Origin: Citrobacter telavivensis
Lineage (GTDB): Bacteria > Pseudomonadota > Gammaproteobacteria > Enterobacterales > Enterobacteriaceae
Direction: 5' to 3'
Length of the DNA: 64,000 nt
NCBI GenBank assembly: GCA_009363175.1
Contig: CP045205.1
Location: forward strand, 5,332,001 to 5,396,000
The position numbers and the translations under genes were made by a program. Position 1 is the first letter of the stretch. The number at the start of each line of letters is the position of its first letter. Shown here piece after piece: positions 45,455-55,016 of this stretch. Under the pieces are notes generated by a model that ran no database searches, was not told the DNA's origin, and was given only the letters and a program-made list of their open reading frames with translations.

Positions 45455-45686
45455 GGAAATCCGCTGGAAGCTTTCTGGATGAGCGGTGTGCTCATCATAT
45501 TTATGCAGTAATTGAGATTCCCTCTGACAGCAAGTCCTCAAACTTGTTTGACCTAAGCGAAAAGGATAAAGAGGGCGAATGCGAGGTAAGCGTATGACAC
45601 GCAAACCCCGTCGCCATGCTCTTGGTGTGCCCGTGCGCAAACGGTATCGGAAGGGGGTCCCGCAGAGCCTGGGGAGGTTCACTGAT

Positions 45687-48600
45687 ATGTTGTACGATAA
45701 ATCCCTTGAGAAGGATAACTGTGGTTTCGGCCTGATCGCCCACATAGAAGGCGAACCTAGCCACAAGGTAGTGCGTACCGCCATACACGCACTGGCCCGA
45801 ATGCAGCACCGTGGCGCAATCCTCGCCGATGGTAAAACGGGCGATGGTTGTGGTCTGCTGCTGCAAAAACCTGACCGCTTTTTCCGCATCGTTGCCGAAG
45901 AGCGCGGCTGGCGTTTAGCCAAAAACTACGCGGTCGGTATGATCTTCCTGAACAAAGATCCTGAACTGGCCGCTGCATCTCGCCGTATTGTCGAAGAAGA
46001 GCTTCAGCAGGAAACCCTGTCGATTGTTGGCTGGCGCGATGTGCCGACCAACGAAGGTGTACTGGGTGAAATCGCCCTCTCCTCCCTGCCGCGTATTGAA
46101 CAAATTTTTGTGAATGCCCCTGCGGGCTGGCGTCCACGCGATATGGAACGTCGTCTGTTCATCGCCCGTCGCCGTATTGAAAAACGACTGCAGGAAGACA
46201 AAGACTTCTACGTCTGTAGCCTGTCAAACCTGGTCAACATCTATAAAGGTCTGTGTATGCCGGCGGATCTGCCGCGCTTCTACCTGGACCTCGCGGACCT
46301 GCGTCTGGAATCGGCCATCTGTCTGTTCCACCAGCGCTTTTCCACCAACACCGTGCCGCGCTGGCCGCTGGCGCAGCCGTTCCGCTACCTGGCGCACAAC
46401 GGTGAGATCAACACCATTACCGGTAACCGCCAGTGGGCCCGCGCCCGTACCTATAAATTCCAGACCCCGCTGATCCCGGATCTGCACGACGCCGCGCCGT
46501 TCGTTAACGAAACCGGCTCCGATTCCAGTTCCATGGATAACATGCTGGAACTGCTGCTGGCCGGGGGGATGGATATCATCCGTGCCATGCGCCTTCTGGT
46601 GCCGCCGGCCTGGCAAAACAACCCGGATATGGATCCGGATCTGCGCGCCTTCTTTGACTTTAACTCCATGCACATGGAGCCGTGGGACGGCCCGGCGGGT
46701 ATCGTCATGTCCGACGGGCGCTTCGCCGCCTGTAACCTCGATCGTAACGGTCTGCGTCCGGCGCGTTATGTCATCACCAAAGACAAGCTGATCACCTGCG
46801 CGTCTGAAGTCGGGATCTGGGACTACCAGCCTGACGAAGTGGTCGAAAAAGGTCGCGTCGGCCCGGGCGAACTGATGGTTATCGACACCCGTGGCGGCTG
46901 CATTCTGCATTCGGCCGAAACTGACGACGACCTGAAAAGCCGCCATCCGTATAAAGAATGGATGGAGAAGAACGTCCGTCGCCTGGTGCCGTTTGAAGAT
47001 CTGGCTGACGATCGGGTGGGCCAGCGTGAACTGGACGACGACACGCTCGCCAGCTACCAGAAACAGTTTAACTACAGCGCCGAAGAGCTGGATTCCGTAC
47101 TCCGCGTGCTCGGTGAAAACGGTCAGGAAGCGGTCGGCTCAATGGGTGACGATACCCCGTTTGCCGTACTTTCCAGCCAACCGCGCATTATTTACGACTA
47201 CTTCCGCCAGCAGTTTGCTCAGGTGACTAACCCACCTATCGATCCGCTGCGTGAAGCACACGTCATGTCGCTGGCGACCAGCATCGGTCGCGAGATGAAC
47301 GTCTTTTGCGAAGCGGAAGGACAGGCGCACCGTCTGAGCTTTAAATCGCCGATTCTGCTGTACTCCGATTTCCAACAGCTCACCACGATGAAAGAAGAGC
47401 ACTATCGCGCTGACCGGCTGGATATCACCTTCGATGTAACGCAAACCACGCTGGAAGAAACGGTCAAAGCGCTGTGCGATACCGCCGAGCAGATGGTACG
47501 CAGCGGCACCGTTCTGCTGGTGCTGACGGATCGTAATATTGGCAAAAATCGTCTGCCGGTACCGGCTCCAATGGCGGTCGGCGCGGTACAGACGCGGCTG
47601 GTAGAACAGAGCCTGCGCTGCGATGCCAACATCATCGTCGAAACCGCCAGCGCCCGTGATCCACATCACTTCGCCGTGCTGCTGGGCTTTGGCGCAACGG
47701 CCATTTATCCGTACCTCGCGTACGAGACGCTGGGCCGTCTGATAGACACCCAGGCGATCGCCAAAAACTACCGTACCGTGATGCTGAACTACCGTAACGG
47801 CATCAATAAAGGGCTGTACAAGATCATGTCCAAAATGGGCATTTCGACCATCGCCTCCTACCGCTGCTCCAAACTGTTTGAAGCGGTAGGTCTGCATGAT
47901 GATGTCGTTGCGCTGTGCTTCCAGGGCGTGGTCAGCCGTATCGGCGGCGCGGGTTTTGCTGACTTCCAGCAGGATCTGCTGAACCTGTCTAAGCGAGCCT
48001 GGCTGGCGCGTAAACCGATTACGCAGGGCGGCCTGCTGAAGTATGTGCACGGCGGCGAATACCACGCCTACAACCCGGATGTCGTACGTACTCTGCAACA
48101 GGCGGTTCAGAGTGGTGAATACAGCGACTATCAGGAATACGCAAAACTGGTCAACGAACGTCCCGCGACGACGCTACGCGATCTGCTGGCAATTAACCCC
48201 GGCGACGAGGCGGTCAGCATTGAGGCGGTCGAACCGGCAAGTGACCTGTTCAAACGTTTTGATACTGCGGCAATGTCGATTGGCGCACTGAGCCCGGAAG
48301 CACATGAAGCGCTGGCCGAAGCGATGAACAGCATCGGCGGTAATTCTAACTCTGGTGAAGGTGGCGAAGATCCGGCGCGCTACGGCACCAATAAAGTGTC
48401 GCGCATCAAACAGGTGGCTTCCGGTCGTTTCGGCGTCACGCCGGCGTACCTGGTTAACGCCGACGTCATTCAGATTAAAGTCGCTCAGGGCGCGAAGCCC
48501 GGCGAAGGCGGTCAGTTACCAGGTGACAAAGTGACCCCGTACATCGCTAAACTGCGCTACTCGGTGCCGGGCGTGACGCTGATCTCCCCGCCGCCGCACC

Positions 48601-50147
48601 ACGATATCTACTCTATCGAGGATTTAGCACAGCTGATTTTCGACCTGAAGCAGGTTAACCCGAAAGCGATGATCTCCGTGAAGCTGGTTTCTGAACCGGG
48701 TGTCGGCACCATCGCCACCGGCGTAGCGAAAGCCTATGCGGATCTCATCACCATCGCCGGTTATGACGGCGGCACCGGCGCGAGCCCGCTCTCTTCGGTG
48801 AAATACGCGGGCTGTCCGTGGGAACTTGGACTGGTGGAAACCCAGCAGGCGCTGGTCGCTAACGGCTTGCGTCACAAGATCCGTTTGCAGGTCGACGGCG
48901 GTCTGAAAACCGGCGTGGATATCATTAAAGCGGCGATTCTCGGCGCAGAGAGCTTCGGCTTCGGGACCGGTCCGATGGTGGCGCTGGGCTGTAAATACCT
49001 GCGTATTTGCCATCTGAACAACTGTGCAACCGGCGTAGCAACCCAGGACGATAAACTGCGTAAGAACCACTATCACGGTCTGCCATTTAAAGTCACCAAC
49101 TACTTTGAGTTCATCGCTCGCGAAACTCGCGAACTGATGGCGCAGCTTGGCGTGACGCGTCTGGTGGATCTGATTGGCCGTACCGACCTGTTGAAAGAAC
49201 TGGACGGGTTTACCGCCAAACAGCAGAAGCTGGCGCTGTCCCGACTGCTGGAAACCGCAGAACCGCATCCCGGCAAAGCGCTGTACTGCACCGAAAACAA
49301 CCCGCCGTTTGATAATGGCGTGCTGAACGCGCAGTTACTACAACAGGCGAAGCCGTATGTCGACGAACGCCAGAGCAAAACCTTCTGGTTCGATATTCGC
49401 AACACCGATCGGTCCGTTGGCGCATCGCTCTCGGGGTATATCGCTCAGACCCACGGCGATCAGGGACTGGCCTCTGACCCGATTAAAGCGTACTTCAGCG
49501 GCACGGCAGGCCAGAGCTTCGGCGTCTGGAACGCGGGCGGCGTGGAGCTGTATCTGACCGGCGATGCCAACGATTATGTCGGTAAAGGCATGGCGGGCGG
49601 CCTGCTGGCGGTACGTCCTCCGGTTGGTTCCGCTTTCCGCAGCCATGAGGCGAGCATCATCGGTAACACCTGCCTGTATGGTGCGACCGGTGGTCGTTTG
49701 TATGCCGCAGGGCGAGCAGGTGAACGTTTCGGGGTACGTAACTCCGGCGCGATCACCGTGGTGGAAGGGATTGGCGACAACGGTTGTGAATACATGACCG
49801 GCGGGATCGTCTGTATCCTCGGCAAAACCGGGGTGAACTTCGGCGCAGGCATGACGGGTGGGTTCGCCTACGTGCTGGACGAAGACGGCGAATTCCGTAA
49901 ACGCGTGAACCCAGAACTGGTCGAAGTACTGGGCGTTGATGAACTGGCTATCCACGAAGAGCATCTGCGTGGCCTGATCACCGAACACGTGCAGCATACC
50001 GGTTCGCAGCGCGGAGAAGAGATTCTGGCCAACTGGTCAGCCTTCGCCAACAAATTCGCGCTGGTTAAACCGAAGTCCAGTGATGTGAAAGCACTGTTGG
50101 GTCACCGTAGTCGTAGCGCAGCAGAGCTGCGCGTGCAGGCGCAGTAA
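45687..50147 (+). CDS. gltB: Glutamate synthase (NADPH) large subunit
   Basis: GltB makes two glutamates from glutamine and 2-oxoglutarate with electrons from GltD. The 1486 residues start MLYDKSLEKDNCGFG; the propeptide (about 11 residues) is removed to expose the catalytic Cys. The order is Ntn amidotransferase, central, FMN-binding synthase (EGGEDPARYGTNK) and GltB C-terminal domains, with 3Fe-4S cysteines in CKYLRICHLNNCATG. The ATG follows GGGGAGG. An in-frame stretch begins 36 codons upstream, but the Shine-Dalgarno and family length favour this start. Confidence 0.98.
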   Translation: MLYDKSLEKDNCGFGLIAHIEGEPSHKVVRTAIHALARMQHRGAILADGKTGDGCGLLLQKPDRFFRIVAEERGWRLAKNYAVGMIFLNKDPELAAASRRIVEEELQQETLSIVGWRDVPTNEGVLGEIALSSLPRIEQIFVNAPAGWRPRDMERRLFIARRRIEKRLQEDKDFYVCSLSNLVNIYKGLCMPADLPRFYLDLADLRLESAICLFHQRFSTNTVPRWPLAQPFRYLAHNGEINTITGNRQWARARTYKFQTPLIPDLHDAAPFVNETGSDSSSMDNMLELLLAGGMDIIRAMRLLVPPAWQNNPDMDPDLRAFFDFNSMHMEPWDGPAGIVMSDGRFAACNLDRNGLRPARYVITKDKLITCASEVGIWDYQPDEVVEKGRVGPGELMVIDTRGGCILHSAETDDDLKSRHPYKEWMEKNVRRLVPFEDLADDRVGQRELDDDTLASYQKQFNYSAEELDSVLRVLGENGQEAVGSMGDDTPFAVLSSQPRIIYDYFRQQFAQVTNPPIDPLREAHVMSLATSIGREMNVFCEAEGQAHRLSFKSPILLYSDFQQLTTMKEEHYRADRLDITFDVTQTTLEETVKALCDTAEQMVRSGTVLLVLTDRNIGKNRLPVPAPMAVGAVQTRLVEQSLRCDANIIVETASARDPHHFAVLLGFGATAIYPYLAYETLGRLIDTQAIAKNYRTVMLNYRNGINKGLYKIMSKMGISTIASYRCSKLFEAVGLHDDVVALCFQGVVSRIGGAGFADFQQDLLNLSKRAWLARKPITQGGLLKYVHGGEYHAYNPDVVRTLQQAVQSGEYSDYQEYAKLVNERPATTLRDLLAINPGDEAVSIEAVEPASDLFKRFDTAAMSIGALSPEAHEALAEAMNSIGGNSNSGEGGEDPARYGTNKVSRIKQVASGRFGVTPAYLVNADVIQIKVAQGAKPGEGGQLPGDKVTPYIAKLRYSVPGVTLISPPPHHDIYSIEDLAQLIFDLKQVNPKAMISVKLVSEPGVGTIATGVAKAYADLITIAGYDGGTGASPLSSVKYAGCPWELGLVETQQALVANGLRHKIRLQVDGGLKTGVDIIKAAILGAESFGFGTGPMVALGCKYLRICHLNNCATGVATQDDKLRKNHYHGLPFKVTNYFEFIARETRELMAQLGVTRLVDLIGRTDLLKELDGFTAKQQKLALSRLLETAEPHPGKALYCTENNPPFDNGVLNAQLLQQAKPYVDERQSKTFWFDIRNTDRSVGASLSGYIAQTHGDQGLASDPIKAYFSGTAGQSFGVWNAGGVELYLTGDANDYVGKGMAGGLLAVRPPVGSAFRSHEASIIGNTCLYGATGGRLYAAGRAGERFGVRNSGAITVVEGIGDNGCEYMTGGIVCILGKTGVNFGAGMTGGFAYVLDEDGEFRKRVNPELVEVLGVDELAIHEEHLRGLITEHVQHTGSQRGEEILANWSAFANKFALVKPKSSDVKALLGHRSRSAAELRVQAQ

Positions 50148-50159
50148 GGGGTAGCAACA

Positions 50160-51578
50160 ATGAGTCAGAACGTATACCAGTTTATCGACCTGCAGCGTGT
50201 TGATCCGCCGAAGAAGCCGCTGAAGATCCGCAAAATCGAGTTTATTGAAATCTACGAACCGTTTTCAGAAGGTCAGGCAAAAGCGCAGGCAGACCGCTGT
50301 CTGTCCTGCGGCAACCCGTACTGTGAGTGGAAATGTCCGGTTCATAACTATATTCCAAACTGGCTGAAGCTCGCCAATGAAGGACGAATCTTTGAAGCAG
50401 CGGAACTGTCTCACCAGACCAATACGCTGCCCGAAGTGTGCGGACGCGTGTGCCCACAGGACAGACTCTGCGAAGGTTCCTGTACGCTGAACGATGAGTT
50501 TGGCGCCGTCACCATCGGCAACATCGAGCGTTATATCAATGATAAAGCGTTTGAAATGGGCTGGCGTCCGGATATGACCGGCGTTCGCCAGACCGACAAA
50601 CGGGTGGCGATCATCGGCGCCGGCCCGGCTGGACTGGCCTGTGCCGACGTGTTAACCCGCAACGGTGTGAAGGCCGTGGTGTTTGACAGGCATCCGGAGA
50701 TCGGCGGCCTGCTGACTTTTGGCATTCCGGCCTTCAAACTGGAAAAAGAGGTGATGACCCGCCGCCGTGAAATTTTCACCGGTATGGGGATCGAGTTCAA
50801 ACTGAACGTGGAAGTGGGTCGTGATGTACAGCTCGACGACCTGCTGAAAGAGTACGATGCGGTATTCCTCGGCGTCGGCACCTATCAGTCCATGCGCGGC
50901 GGGCTGGAAAACGAAGATGCCGATGGCGTATTCGATGCCCTGCCGTTCCTGATCGCCAACACCAAGCAGATCATGGGCTTTGGTGAAACCACCGACGAGC
51001 CGTACGTCAATATGGAAGGGAAACGCGTGGTGGTGCTGGGCGGCGGCGATACCGCCATGGACTGCGTGCGGACCTCCGTTCGTCAGGGCGCAACGCACGT
51101 CACCTGCGCCTATCGTCGTGATGAAGAGAACATGCCGGGCTCCCGCCGCGAAGTGAAGAACGCGCGCGAGGAAGGCGTTGAGTTCCAGTTCAACGTGCAG
51201 CCGCTGGGCGTGGAAGTAAACGCCAATGGTAAGGTCTGCGGCGTGAAAATGGCGCGTACCGAAATGGGTGCGCCGGATGCGAAAGGCCGCCGCCGTGCGG
51301 AGATCGTAGCGGGTTCCGAGCACATCGTGCCGGCAGATGCCGTGGTCATGGCGTTTGGTTTCCGTCCTCACAGCATGGAGTGGCTGGCGAAACACAGCGT
51401 CGAACTGGATTCTCAGGGTCGAATCATCGCCCCGGAAGGCAGCGACAACGCTTTCCAGACCAGCAACCCGAAAATCTTCGCCGGTGGTGACATTGTGCGC
51501 GGTTCGGATCTGGTGGTTACCGCCATTGCCGAAGGGCGCAAAGCAGCTGACGGGATCATGAACTGGCTGGAAGTGTAG
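50160..51578 (+). CDS. gltD: Glutamate synthase (NADPH) small subunit
   Basis: GltD supplies electrons to GltB through FAD and 4Fe-4S clusters. The 472 residues carry N-terminal cysteines (CLSCGNPYCEWKCPVHN and CGRVCPQDRLCEGSC) and two dinucleotide folds (IIGAGPAGLACADV and VVLGGGDTAMDC). It lies 12 bp after gltB. Confidence 0.98.
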   Translation: MSQNVYQFIDLQRVDPPKKPLKIRKIEFIEIYEPFSEGQAKAQADRCLSCGNPYCEWKCPVHNYIPNWLKLANEGRIFEAAELSHQTNTLPEVCGRVCPQDRLCEGSCTLNDEFGAVTIGNIERYINDKAFEMGWRPDMTGVRQTDKRVAIIGAGPAGLACADVLTRNGVKAVVFDRHPEIGGLLTFGIPAFKLEKEVMTRRREIFTGMGIEFKLNVEVGRDVQLDDLLKEYDAVFLGVGTYQSMRGGLENEDADGVFDALPFLIANTKQIMGFGETTDEPYVNMEGKRVVVLGGGDTAMDCVRTSVRQGATHVTCAYRRDEENMPGSRREVKNAREEGVEFQFNVQPLGVEVNANGKVCGVKMARTEMGAPDAKGRRRAEIVAGSEHIVPADAVVMAFGFRPHSMEWLAKHSVELDSQGRIIAPEGSDNAFQTSNPKIFAGGDIVRGSDLVVTAIAEGRKAADGIMNWLEV

Positions 51579-51588
51579 TAAACCTTTC

Positions 51589-51630
51589 TGACTCCCCTGC
51601 CCCGAGAACTCGCTCAGGGATGGGGAGTCA
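51589..51630 (+). terminator. gltBD terminator-like hairpin
   Basis: TGACTCCCC and GGGGAGTCA arms flank an inner partly paired loop, followed by T-rich sequence, 11 bp after gltD. Confidence 0.65.
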
Positions 51631-51787
51631 CTCTTGTTCTTCACATTATCCCACCTCCATTCTTCGAAAGCGGCTCGCAAATATCGCCGTAAGTGGATGT
51701 AATGGGCTGAGAAGAATTGACCGCATATCCCTTAAGTATACTGATAGCGATATATTTTCAATTCGTAACTATCATGTCAGGGATAAT

Positions 51788-52888
51788 ATGATGGCAACAA
51801 CATCAGCACAACACACAGACGATTATCAGCAAATCCACGACGGCATTATCCATCTGTTGGATACCGCCAGGACAGAGACCGTCCGCAACATCAACGCGAT
51901 CATGACGGCGACGTACTGGGAAATTGGCCGACGCATTGTCGAGTTTGAGCAGGGCGGAGAAGCACGGGCAGCTTATGGTACTCAACTGATTGAGCAACTG
52001 TCCGTTGATTTAACCCGGCGCTATAAACGAGGTTTCTCAACCGGAAACCTGCGTCAAATTAGAGCTTTTTATCTTTATTTTCAGCATATTGAAATTCACC
52101 AGACGGTGTCTGGTGAATCTATAAATCTCATACAACTCGCCAGGATATTCCCGTTGCCCTGGTCAGCCTATGTCCGGCTCCTGTCGGTTAAAAACGCAGA
52201 TGCCCGCACCTTTTACGAGAAAGAGACATTACGCAACGGTTGGTCGGTACGACAACTCGATCGGCAAATCGCTTCTCAGTTTTATGAACGGACAATGCTG
52301 TCTCATGATAAACCCGCATTGCTGCAACAGGCCGCACTCACCGTGCCCGACGTCTTACCAGAACACGCAATACGCGATCCCTTTATTCTCGAATTCCTCG
52401 AACTAAAGGATGTGTATTCGGAATCCGATCTGGAAGAAGCACTGATAAATCATCTGATGGAGTTTATGCTTGAGCTCGGTGACGATTTCGCTTTTGTCAG
52501 CCGCCAGCGCCGATTGCGCATTGACGATAGCTGGTTTCGCGTCGACCTGCTTTTCTTCCATCGCCGCTTGCGCTGTCTGTTAGTCGTTGACCTGAAAGTG
52601 GGAAAATTCAGCTATGCCGACGCAGGACAAATGAACATGTACCTGAACTACGCTAAAGAGCACTGGACAATGCCTGGGGAAAATCCGCCAGTCGGGTTAA
52701 TCCTGTGTGCGGGAAAAGGAGCTGGAGAAGCACACTACGCGCTGAACGGTTTACCGAATACTGTGATGGCAAGCGAGTACAAAGTGCAATTACCTGACGA
52801 AAAATTACTGGCAGATGAACTCATCCGTTCGCAAATAGCACTGACAGCGCAGAAAATTGAATCCTCAGAAACGCGTTTGACGGAATGA
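51788..52888 (+). CDS. yhcG: PDDEXK nuclease family protein YhcG (DUF1016)
   Basis: The 366-residue protein has an N-terminal DUF1016 helical region (ATYWEIGRRIVEFEQ, FSTGNLRQIRAFYL, LPWSAYVRLLSVK) and a C-terminal PD-(D/E)xK nuclease fold. Its active-site stretch is FRVDLLFFHRRLRCLLVVDL followed by KVG. The family often travels with restriction-modification or toxin-antitoxin loci; here, as in E. coli, it stands alone beside the nan genes. The start is one of two ATGs (51788 or 51791). Its cellular role is unknown. Confidence 0.9.
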   Translation: MMATTSAQHTDDYQQIHDGIIHLLDTARTETVRNINAIMTATYWEIGRRIVEFEQGGEARAAYGTQLIEQLSVDLTRRYKRGFSTGNLRQIRAFYLYFQHIEIHQTVSGESINLIQLARIFPLPWSAYVRLLSVKNADARTFYEKETLRNGWSVRQLDRQIASQFYERTMLSHDKPALLQQAALTVPDVLPEHAIRDPFILEFLELKDVYSESDLEEALINHLMEFMLELGDDFAFVSRQRRLRIDDSWFRVDLLFFHRRLRCLLVVDLKVGKFSYADAGQMNMYLNYAKEHWTMPGENPPVGLILCAGKGAGEAHYALNGLPNTVMASEYKVQLPDEKLLADELIRSQIALTAQKIESSETRLTE

Positions 52889-52916
52889 TGAACGGAAGGA
52901 ATATAAAAACGTAAAT

Positions 52917-52938
52917 CCGGATGGTAAAAACCATCCGG
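52917..52938 (+). terminator. Terminator between yhcG and nanQ
   Basis: CCGGATGG-taaaaa-CCATCCGG followed by CCTTTT; it serves yhcG and possibly the convergent nan operon. Confidence 0.8.
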
Positions 52939-52943
52939 CCTTT

Positions 52944-53411
52944 TCATGCGGCTAACAGGCTGGCGCGCACCTTCACGACAACTTTCTTAATCTCTTTCGG
53001 TTCACCAACACAGCATCCTGGCTTGTGTGGTTCTCCTGGCATAAACACCGCGAACATACCAGGCTGTAGGGAAATGGTCTGGCAATCAGCAATCTCACGG
53101 CAAAGCTGATAGTCCTCTTCTACATGCACCTCTTCACACTGGCGCGCGGAATCGACCACGCCGAACTGAATACGCTCCTCCCCGGTCAGTAATAGCTGGA
53201 TATCGATATACTGCTCGTGCCGCTCTGCCTTTTTCTCTGTGGACGATTGCGTGGCAAACTGCATCACATTCATAAAGATATCGTCCCCGCGTAGCTCAAC
53301 GCGACCAGGGGCTTGCTCTTGTGGTCTGGCGGTCAACGCCAGCGTCAGCGCCTCTTCCAGTACAGGATGCAGACCCGCTGCGGACAACGAACTAACTTCA
53401 CCCAATATCAT
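52944..53411 (-). CDS. nanQ: N-acetylneuraminate anomerase NanQ
   Basis: NanQ (YhcH) speeds opening of alpha-sialic acid for the lyase. The 155-residue DUF386 cupin has the metal-binding HEQYIDIQLLL and MPGEPHKPG motifs. It is the last gene of nanATEKQ and overlaps nanK by 4 bp. Confidence 0.96.
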   Translation of the reverse strand: MILGEVSSLSAAGLHPVLEEALTLALTARPQEQAPGRVELRGDDIFMNVMQFATQSSTEKKAERHEQYIDIQLLLTGEERIQFGVVDSARQCEEVHVEEDYQLCREIADCQTISLQPGMFAVFMPGEPHKPGCCVGEPKEIKKVVVKVRASLLAA

Positions 53412-54283
53412 CCTTTTTCTCCCTGTGCTAACAATGCCGCGCCCAGCAGTCCCGCGTCGTGACGGTAGTGTGCTGCGCTTAATTCAACGTGATAAACCGG
53501 GGGCATCTGTTCGAGACAGGCGCGGACCTGCGCCAGATACCCTTGCGCCAGTCCAACGCTGCCGCCGACAACCACCCGCTGGCAATCGGTGATCGCTTTC
53601 GTATCGGCTATCAGCCGCGCCAGCACCTGTGCGGAGTATGCGACCAGACGACTGGCCTGTTCATCACCCTCTGCCGCACGGGAAAAAATGGTTTTCGCAT
53701 CACATCCGGCGAGCGCCCCTTGTGCCGCTGCGGCAATCCCGCGCCCCGACGCGATCGCCTCGACGCACCCCACCCGCCCGCAGCCGCACACCGGTCCATT
53801 AGGATCCGCGAGGGTATGTCCCAGGTGTCCGGCCAGGCCGCCAGTGCCGGTAACTAAACGACCGCCGCTGATCACCCCTCCGCCCACACCGGTTGAAACG
53901 GTGATAAACACCATATCGCGCGTATCATCGGCCATGGCGTGATACTCCGCCCATGCGGCGGCCTGTGCATCGTTGACCGCCAGCGTTGGTAAACGGGTGA
54001 GGGCTTCTAACGTCTGCACCAGCGGAAAGTGAAGCAATCCGCCCAGGTTCCCCGGGTTAATCGCCAGCAGATTCCCTTCACGAATAATCCCCGTCGAAGC
54101 AATTGCCACCCGATGCGCCTGTGCCTGCAACGGTTGCACCAGCGTTTTCAGCGCGTCGCACAGTGCCTGCGACGTTTTACTGGCAGGCGTGGGCAGCTCG
54201 CGACGTTCGCGAATCTGCAAATCATCCTCCACCAGCGCGGCGGCAAGTTTCGTGCCGCCAACATCAATTGCCAGTGTCGTCAT
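53408..54283 (-). CDS. nanK: N-acetylmannosamine kinase
   Basis: NanK phosphorylates ManNAc. This 291-residue ROK-family kinase has phosphate loop DVGGTKLAAAL near 7 and zinc-binding GPVCGCGRVGCVEA. It overlaps nanE by 4 bp. Confidence 0.97.
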   Translation of the reverse strand: MTTLAIDVGGTKLAAALVEDDLQIRERRELPTPASKTSQALCDALKTLVQPLQAQAHRVAIASTGIIREGNLLAINPGNLGGLLHFPLVQTLEALTRLPTLAVNDAQAAAWAEYHAMADDTRDMVFITVSTGVGGGVISGGRLVTGTGGLAGHLGHTLADPNGPVCGCGRVGCVEAIASGRGIAAAAQGALAGCDAKTIFSRAAEGDEQASRLVAYSAQVLARLIADTKAITDCQRVVVGGSVGLAQGYLAQVRACLEQMPPVYHVELSAAHYRHDAGLLGAALLAQGEKG

Positions 54284-54969
54284 AGCACCGCCTTTTTCAG
54301 CGCCGTGTTATACCACTCGCAGATGTGCTCCAGCCGGGTAATTGCAGATCCGACCGTCACCGCCCAGGCACCGTGTCGCATCGCTTCACCAGCCTGCGCT
54401 GGGGTGTTGTAACGGCCTTCGGCAATCACCCGACAACCGGCTTCGCTCAGCGCTTTCACCAGCGCCAGATCCGGCTCTGCAGGCGTTTCTGCCGTGGTGT
54501 AACCCGAAAGCGTGGTGCCAATAATTTCTGCACCGAGCGCCTGACAGGCCAGACCGTCCTTCAGCGAGGAGCAATCGGTCATTGCCAGCAACTGGTGATG
54601 ATGAATACGGGTCAGCAGCGCTGCAACCGGCACCGGACGCACACGGTCAGTCCCGTCAATCGCAATAATGTCCGCACCGGCCTGCGCCAGCGCATCGACA
54701 TCCTCCAGAAACGCGGTAATGCGCACCGGAGAATCCGCAAGATCGCGCTTGAGAATGCCAATTATCGGTACGGAAACGACGGCACGCGTCGCCTTCAGAT
54801 TCTCAACACCTTCAATACGCAACGCGACGGCACCCGCCTGCTCTGCCGCCAGCGCCATCGCCGCCACAATCTCAGGTTTATCCAGTGGGCTGCCGGGAAC
54901 CGGCTGGCAGGAGACAATCAGACCACCCTGCGCGGCAATGTTTTTATCCAGTTGTGCAAGTAACGACAT
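54280..54969 (-). CDS. nanE: N-acetylmannosamine-6-phosphate 2-epimerase
   Basis: NanE converts ManNAc-6-P to GlcNAc-6-P. This 229-residue TIM barrel shows VSCQPVPGSPLDKPEIV near 20, IAIDGTDRVRP and IAEGRYNTP. The start at MSLLAQLDKN follows GGAAGAGG. Confidence 0.97.
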   Translation of the reverse strand: MSLLAQLDKNIAAQGGLIVSCQPVPGSPLDKPEIVAAMALAAEQAGAVALRIEGVENLKATRAVVSVPIIGILKRDLADSPVRITAFLEDVDALAQAGADIIAIDGTDRVRPVPVAALLTRIHHHQLLAMTDCSSLKDGLACQALGAEIIGTTLSGYTTAETPAEPDLALVKALSEAGCRVIAEGRYNTPAQAGEAMRHGAWAVTVGSAITRLEHICEWYNTALKKAVL

Positions 54970-55016
54970 ACCTCTTCCCTTACGAATGCTGCCCGGTACA
55001 GGACCGGGCAAGTGGA

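Larger units (their letters stand above)
45001..45686. other. Long regulatory gap between yhcC and gltB
   Basis: This 686-bp non-coding stretch is the expected site of Lrp, IHF, CRP and ArgR control of gltBD in enterobacteria. I see a CRP-like site and a promoter (listed separately) and an in-frame 36-codon 5' extension of gltB (45579-45686). I find no separate gene. Confidence 0.6.

Noticed and set aside
47139..48098. 319-codon open frame antisense to gltB
   Set aside because: Shadow of a highly biased, G/C-rich coding sequence; no start signal or family features.
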